From Candidatus Limnocylindrales bacterium (GTDB taxonomy: Bacteria > Desulfobacterota > Binatia > UBA1149 > CAITLU01), in contig DATNBU010000001.1 of NCBI GenBank assembly GCA_035571835.1, forward strand, positions 1 through 64,000: a DNA stretch of 64,000 nt, given 5' to 3'. Both the position numbers and the translations under genes were made by a program. Under the pieces are notes generated by a model. It was given only the letters and a program-made list of their open reading frames with translations. It searched no databases and was not told the origin of the DNA. Below, one piece after another: positions 60,887-64,000 of this stretch (its first letter is position 1; each line of letters starts with the position of its first letter).

Positions 60887-62128
60887 CTAGCGCAGCCATA
60901 GCTCATTCGGCGGCCAGTACCCCGGCGGAATCGTCCATCGGTGAATCAGGGCACCGTCGGTTATGGTCCTGCGCTCCACGAAGTGGCCACCCATTCCTTG
61001 GCTCACAAGGACGAGCTCGGTTCCTCGAAACTCGACATAGACACGTTGCCAGTACTTAGAGTGACTGATTCCGAGCCCCCTTGCGGTAATGTGCCAAGCG
61101 ACGGCTCCGGTCGCCGTGTCGATTTTCGCCAGATGCACGCCGTCATCGGAATATCCCAGATGCGTTTCAACGAGGATCAAGCCATCTGCGAGTGGGTAGA
61201 TACGTGCGGGCGTATGTGTGAAAGCCGGAATCGGCGGAGTCACATGCCAAATCTCTTGACCGCTTCGAGTAAGGCGCGCCGTTCTCGATGAGCTTGTTAT
61301 GTAGTTGTTCCCGACACGACCGGGATATGGACCCAGCTTCGATTCGGATACGGTCACGACGATCACGTCGCCCCCCGGAGCGATCTGGTGCGCTGCATGC
61401 AGAGCCTCTCCATCGAGAACGAACTGAAGTGATCCGTCCGCAGCGTACGCCCGAGTCCAGCCATTACTTCCAGTTCCCTCATTGCTGACGATGAGGATGT
61501 CGCCGGTGGCGATCGCGGGCTGCGGGTCCGAATCCTCCGGTAAGGTAGCGCGCCACGTCTCCACACCGTCGGTGAGCCGACGGGCAGCTACCGTATCGCC
61601 GTCAACGGCAACGACGAGTCCGTGGGCTGCGATCAAACGGTCTTGCGGGCGGCCCGAGTGCCAGATTTTCACACCGCTTGTCTCATTGACGCCGGTCACG
61701 CCATCTTCGACTGCCAATGCGATCACCCCGCTACCCTCGGCCCAGAGCGGCGGACGGAGTGAATCGTAAGACGGATACGCCCACTGCACGGCCCCTCCCT
61801 TGCCGAGCAAGGAAATCCTCGTGTCGCGAACCGTGGGATTCGAGACGGCGATGATCCCGTCCGTCGTGGTCGTCATCTTCGCTGCATCGACGAACAGGTC
61901 TTCGTGCCTGAACTTTCCAGCTTCTCCCGGCACCGGTTCTGACCACGTGTATGGGGAGCCGCCGGGCACCGTGCCGACGATGCTTCCGTCGGTCACACTC
62001 ACGAACCTGTTCCCGACTAGAACCGGTCGCTCAGGTTGGTCGGCGCGAGCCGCCGACGTCGCAGCGACAACGAACGCAGTTGCAGCGGCCAGCGCGATTG
62101 TGCCGGTGCGAAGGAATCTGTGCGCCAT
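60887..62128 (-). CDS. Exported PQQ-like beta-propeller protein
   Basis: 413 residues from ATG 62128 (or GTG three codons earlier). Signal peptide TIALAAATAFVVAATSAARA. Propeller blades include VLVGNRFVSVTDGSIVGTVPGG, VVAVDGDTVAARRLTDGVETWRATLP, HLAKIDTATGAVAWHIT. No active-site signature for PQQ enzymes seen. Could be a BamB-like scaffold or a ligand-binding propeller. Codon use here seems less GC-biased than in the EPS genes, as in the following small genes, perhaps indicating a more recently acquired segment. Confidence 0.75.
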   Translation of the reverse strand: MAHRFLRTGTIALAAATAFVVAATSAARADQPERPVLVGNRFVSVTDGSIVGTVPGGSPYTWSEPVPGEAGKFRHEDLFVDAAKMTTTTDGIIAVSNPTVRDTRISLLGKGGAVQWAYPSYDSLRPPLWAEGSGVIALAVEDGVTGVNETSGVKIWHSGRPQDRLIAAHGLVVAVDGDTVAARRLTDGVETWRATLPEDSDPQPAIATGDILIVSNEGTGSNGWTRAYAADGSLQFVLDGEALHAAHQIAPGGDVIVVTVSESKLGPYPGRVGNNYITSSSRTARLTRSGQEIWHVTPPIPAFTHTPARIYPLADGLILVETHLGYSDDGVHLAKIDTATGAVAWHITARGLGISHSKYWQRVYVEFRGTELVLVSQGMGGHFVERRTITDGALIHRWTIPPGYWPPNELWLR

Positions 62129-62206
62129 TGATTTCACCGTCGCCTCTGCTCCAGATTCGGCTCGTATCTGACTGTCGTCGCGGCCCTTGTGGACCATCCG
62201 GAGGGA

Positions 62207-62524
62207 CTACGAAATCGTCAACTCCACAAAGTCTCCAGGTCGCAATGCATCGACGGCTTCGACAACGGCGGAGAGCGCCTGCTGGATCCTTGGCCAACTC
62301 GTTGTAGAAAGTACCACGATCGCGAGTTTCCGACCGGTGACCTTCTGTTGATACTGAAGGCTCTGGTCCGTGGTGACGAGGGCATCGAACGATGCTTCCG
62401 CCACAGCGAGCAACTCGCCATTCGTCAGCGTTCCCCATCCGCCCTCGTAAGCTGTGACTACGATGTGCTTTTCGAGGGCAGCTCGAAGCGGGACGGGCGT
62501 GCCCTGATCGAAGAGGATCCTCAC
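62207..62524 (-). CDS. DUF5615 PIN-like toxin
   Basis: 105 residues from GTG 62524. MRILFDQGTPVPLRAALEKH, GWGTLTNGELLAVAE and DALVTTDQSLQYQQ are the acidic landmarks of the PIN-like DUF5615 family, predicted RNases. It lies 19 bases after the DUF433 gene, the usual order antitoxin then toxin. Acts in the cytoplasm on RNA; target unknown. Confidence 0.85.
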   Translation of the reverse strand: MRILFDQGTPVPLRAALEKHIVVTAYEGGWGTLTNGELLAVAEASFDALVTTDQSLQYQQKVTGRKLAIVVLSTTSWPRIQQALSAVVEAVDALRPGDFVELTIS

Positions 62525-62543
62525 CGACGATGACGATCGAGCA

Positions 62544-62762
62544 TCAGGCCGCCGCGAGGCTTCGCTCGGCGTGTTTCAGGACGGCATCGACCTGTTCACG
62601 GCTGACACCTGGGAACCAGGAAAGGAAATCGGGCACGCGCGCTCCATCTTCGAGATTCTCGAAGAGCGCTTTCACCGGCACCCGGGTTCCCTTGAAGACC
62701 CAGACGCCACTGACGGTGTCAGGGTCTCGTTCAACTGCCGGGCATTGATCCCAAGCGAGCAT
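62544..62762 (-). CDS. DUF433 antitoxin
   Basis: 72 residues. VERDPDTVSGVWVFKGTRVPVKALFENLEDG and FPGVSREQVDAVLKHAERSL match the DUF433 winged-helix-like family, which pairs with DUF5615 toxins. Would neutralise the toxin and probably autoregulate the operon. Confidence 0.85.
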   Translation of the reverse strand: MLAWDQCPAVERDPDTVSGVWVFKGTRVPVKALFENLEDGARVPDFLSWFPGVSREQVDAVLKHAERSLAAA

Positions 62763-63081
62763 GTGGGAAATCTACCTCAGAGCGGTCCGTCCGCCAAGGC
62801 GAGCCCTGTTCCCCCTCGATTGACAGCAAGTCGCACGGAAACCCCGACGACAATCCTGATGGTCACACCGAGCGATTCGCGACCCGCACGACCGCTGAAT
62901 AGAAGTGACGTATGTCCAGAGAAGTGTCCTTCGACATTGCGAGTCGGAACCAGCTGGTAGACTGGCTCCGGGAAGCCGAACTCCTGCGATGAGATGGCGT
63001 CAGCTCTGGAAAAACACATATCCTGTTCCTGGATAGCCCGCGGCGCCGAAGCGAAACATCTGCGGGCTGGAGGAATTCTCG
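62763..63081. other. Intergenic region with one copy of a diverged direct repeat
   Basis: No convincing gene. Holds the first copy of a ~75-base repeat (62921-62996). GGAGGA at ~63069-63074 is the SD of the following gene. Confidence 0.5.
62921..62996. repeat. Diverged direct repeat, copy A
   Basis: Shares gaagtgtc, ttgcga-t-ggaaccag-tg, gac-tggct--ggga and -tcctgcg-gaga with 63712-63785, allowing small gaps. Roughly three quarters of positions agree by eye. Confidence 0.55.
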
Positions 63082-63705
63082 ATGACACGCACGCATATGC
63101 TGGTTCCCATCGCAGTCGTTCTCGCAGCCCTGCTGATCGTTCCCGGCGCTTCCGCGCTCGACAAGTGCAAGGCCAAGACCGATTCGAAAGATGGGACCAT
63201 CCTGGTCTCGGCCGCGAGCGTCGATGGCACGCTGAAGTGGGGCGGCTCCGCGTCGGGAGCGACCAACGCTTTCTTCAATCCGACCTGCGTCGCCGCGGGT
63301 GTCGCGAAGGGCTGCGTGCTCGGTGATGTCGGCAGCGAAGCTCGAATCACGCCGCCTCGGCAGTGCACGATCTATCTGGCGGACGATACTGGCAGCTGCT
63401 CCGTTTTCCTCAAGGGTTGTACGCCGACCGCACAGGGCTTCATTACGGCCCCTTCGACCGGTTCGGTCCTCTGCCCTGCCAGCAGCATCTGTAGCGGTCA
63501 GATCGTGGAGGATTGCCCAGGGAACTCTGCAGCGGCGAGCATCGTTCGTTGCGAACCCCAGCTTCAGCCCGGCGTCAACGTCGTATCCACCGACCCGGTG
63601 TTCGGGGCGACGGTCGCGTGTGACGTGACACTGAACAACACGAACGCAAGTCCTGTCCTGGTGAACGTCGATATCGAGGCTTTGTGCATCCCTGCGGCAG
63701 ACTAG
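63082..63705 (+). CDS. Small secreted Cys-containing protein of unknown function
   Basis: 207 residues; signal peptide VPIAVVLAALLIVPGASA. The mature part carries many Cys (KCKAKTDSKDGTILVSA, NPTCVAAGVAKGCVLG, QCTIYLADDTGSCSVFLKGC, CPASSICSGQIVEDC), suggesting disulfide bonding. GGAGGA about 8-9 bases before the ATG. I recall similar proteins in uncultivated deltaproteobacteria-like genomes but no function. Flanked by two copies of a diverged repeat. Confidence 0.75.
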   Translation: MTRTHMLVPIAVVLAALLIVPGASALDKCKAKTDSKDGTILVSAASVDGTLKWGGSASGATNAFFNPTCVAAGVAKGCVLGDVGSEARITPPRQCTIYLADDTGSCSVFLKGCTPTAQGFITAPSTGSVLCPASSICSGQIVEDCPGNSAAASIVRCEPQLQPGVNVVSTDPVFGATVACDVTLNNTNASPVLVNVDIEALCIPAAD

Positions 63706-63711
63706 CCGAGT

Positions 63712-63785
63712 GAAGTGTCTCCACTGCGACTTGGAACCAGTTGAAGACGTGGCTGAGGGATCTGCAAATCCTGCGGAGAACCGGA
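63712..63785. repeat. Diverged direct repeat, copy B
   Basis: Second copy of the repeat at 62921-62996, immediately after the 63082-63705 stop and before the lipoprotein gene. Confidence 0.55.
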
Positions 63786-63799
63786 GCGCAGGCGACGCA

Positions 63800-64000
63800 A
63801 TGAGAATGCGTCTGTTGAACTGCTTGGTCGGGGTGTTGCTCGCGCTGGTGTCTTCAGGCTGTAAGACACCCGACGGGCCGCGGCTCGCCTTGCCGGATCA
63901 AACGACGTCCGCGCCACTACCGGCTGGGTACGTGCGCGTCGTTGTTTTCAACGATACATTCGAAGCGATGAACTTCGACAACTCCGGCGTCATGCGAATT
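63800..64000 (+). CDS. Probable lipoprotein, cut by the right edge
   Basis: 67 residues visible from ATG 63800. The N-terminus MRMRLLNCLVGVLLALVSSGC has the length and pattern of a lipoprotein signal, though SSGC is not an ideal lipobox. The mature start is KTPDGPRLALPDQTTSAPLP, then VRVVVFNDTFEAMNFDNSG. The frame is open to a GTG at 63710, which lies within repeat copy B; the signal peptide favours the later start. Function unknown. Confidence 0.6.
   Translation, partial: MRMRLLNCLVGVLLALVSSGCKTPDGPRLALPDQTTSAPLPAGYVRVVVFNDTFEAMNFDNSGVMRI

Noticed and set aside
1-64000. PEP-CTERM sorting signals or an exosortase gene
   Set aside because: No VPEP-helix-Arg tail at any protein C-terminus and no exosortase-like membrane protein recognised.
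1-64000. tRNA or rRNA genes
   Set aside because: None recognised by eye; a covariance-model search would be needed to exclude them.

Overview
The window is very GC-rich and densely packed Gram-negative bacterial DNA. It carries lipoproteins, a TonB-dependent receptor, a sigma-54 activator, and secreted proteins with Thr-rich linkers and a Cys-rich CGNG...GETCDG module. That mix resembles soil lineages of the old deltaproteobacterial grouping, such as Binatota- or Myxococcota-like bacteria. This placement is inference; there is no rRNA or other marker gene here. No tRNA, rRNA, CRISPR array, phage or intact insertion sequence was recognised.

Bases 1-28042 form one block of 20 genes, all on the minus strand, read from 28042 down to 1. 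Many junctions are 4-base ATGA/GTGA/TTGA overlaps. It looks like a single extracellular-polysaccharide (EPS) locus: Wza-type export lipoprotein, Wzz/GumC chain-length protein, a BY-kinase-like ATPase, a polyprenyl-phosphate sugar transferase, glycosyltransferases, two SDR enzymes, a Gfo/Idh oxidoreductase, a DapB/Ord-like dehydrogenase, an HprK-like P-loop kinase, a Wzx-type flippase, an FG-GAP surface protein, and four alkaline-phosphatase-superfamily enzymes. Upstream on the same strand (28583-33542) lie a GspA/ExeA-like AAA ATPase with a LysM tail, an NtrC-type sigma-54 regulator, a histidine-kinase-like protein and a small conserved protein. This resembles the regulatory half of exosortase/PEP-CTERM EPS loci, but no exosortase or PEP-CTERM protein is visible.

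From 33769 to 48397 the content is metabolic and sensory: a methylsuccinyl-CoA-dehydrogenase-like enzyme, a divergent cyclophilin-metF pair, a GT39-like membrane glycosyltransferase with a second membrane-anchored phosphotransferase-like protein, a TonB receptor / YfiR / hybrid histidine kinase operon, and two adjacent acyl-CoA dehydrogenases that probably form a heteromer. From 48506 to 64000 genes are short and often divergent or convergent: secreted proteins of unknown role, PQQ-type beta-propellers, a glucose/sorbosone-dehydrogenase-like protein with PA14, AraC and TetR regulators, a GST-like protein, a DUF433/DUF5615 toxin-antitoxin pair, and small Cys-containing secreted proteins.

The most unusual features are: (1) short tandem duplications at gene junctions, one of which creates a 37-codon repeat ORF joined by ATGA overlaps to the genes on both sides; (2) five alkaline-phosphatase-superfamily proteins with Thr or Ser at the nucleophile position, none with the Cys a sulfatase needs; (3) a sugar transferase with its domains in swapped order; (4) an EPS kinase homologue lacking its P-loop lysine; (5) a degenerate histidine-kinase-like partner of the sigma-54 regulator.
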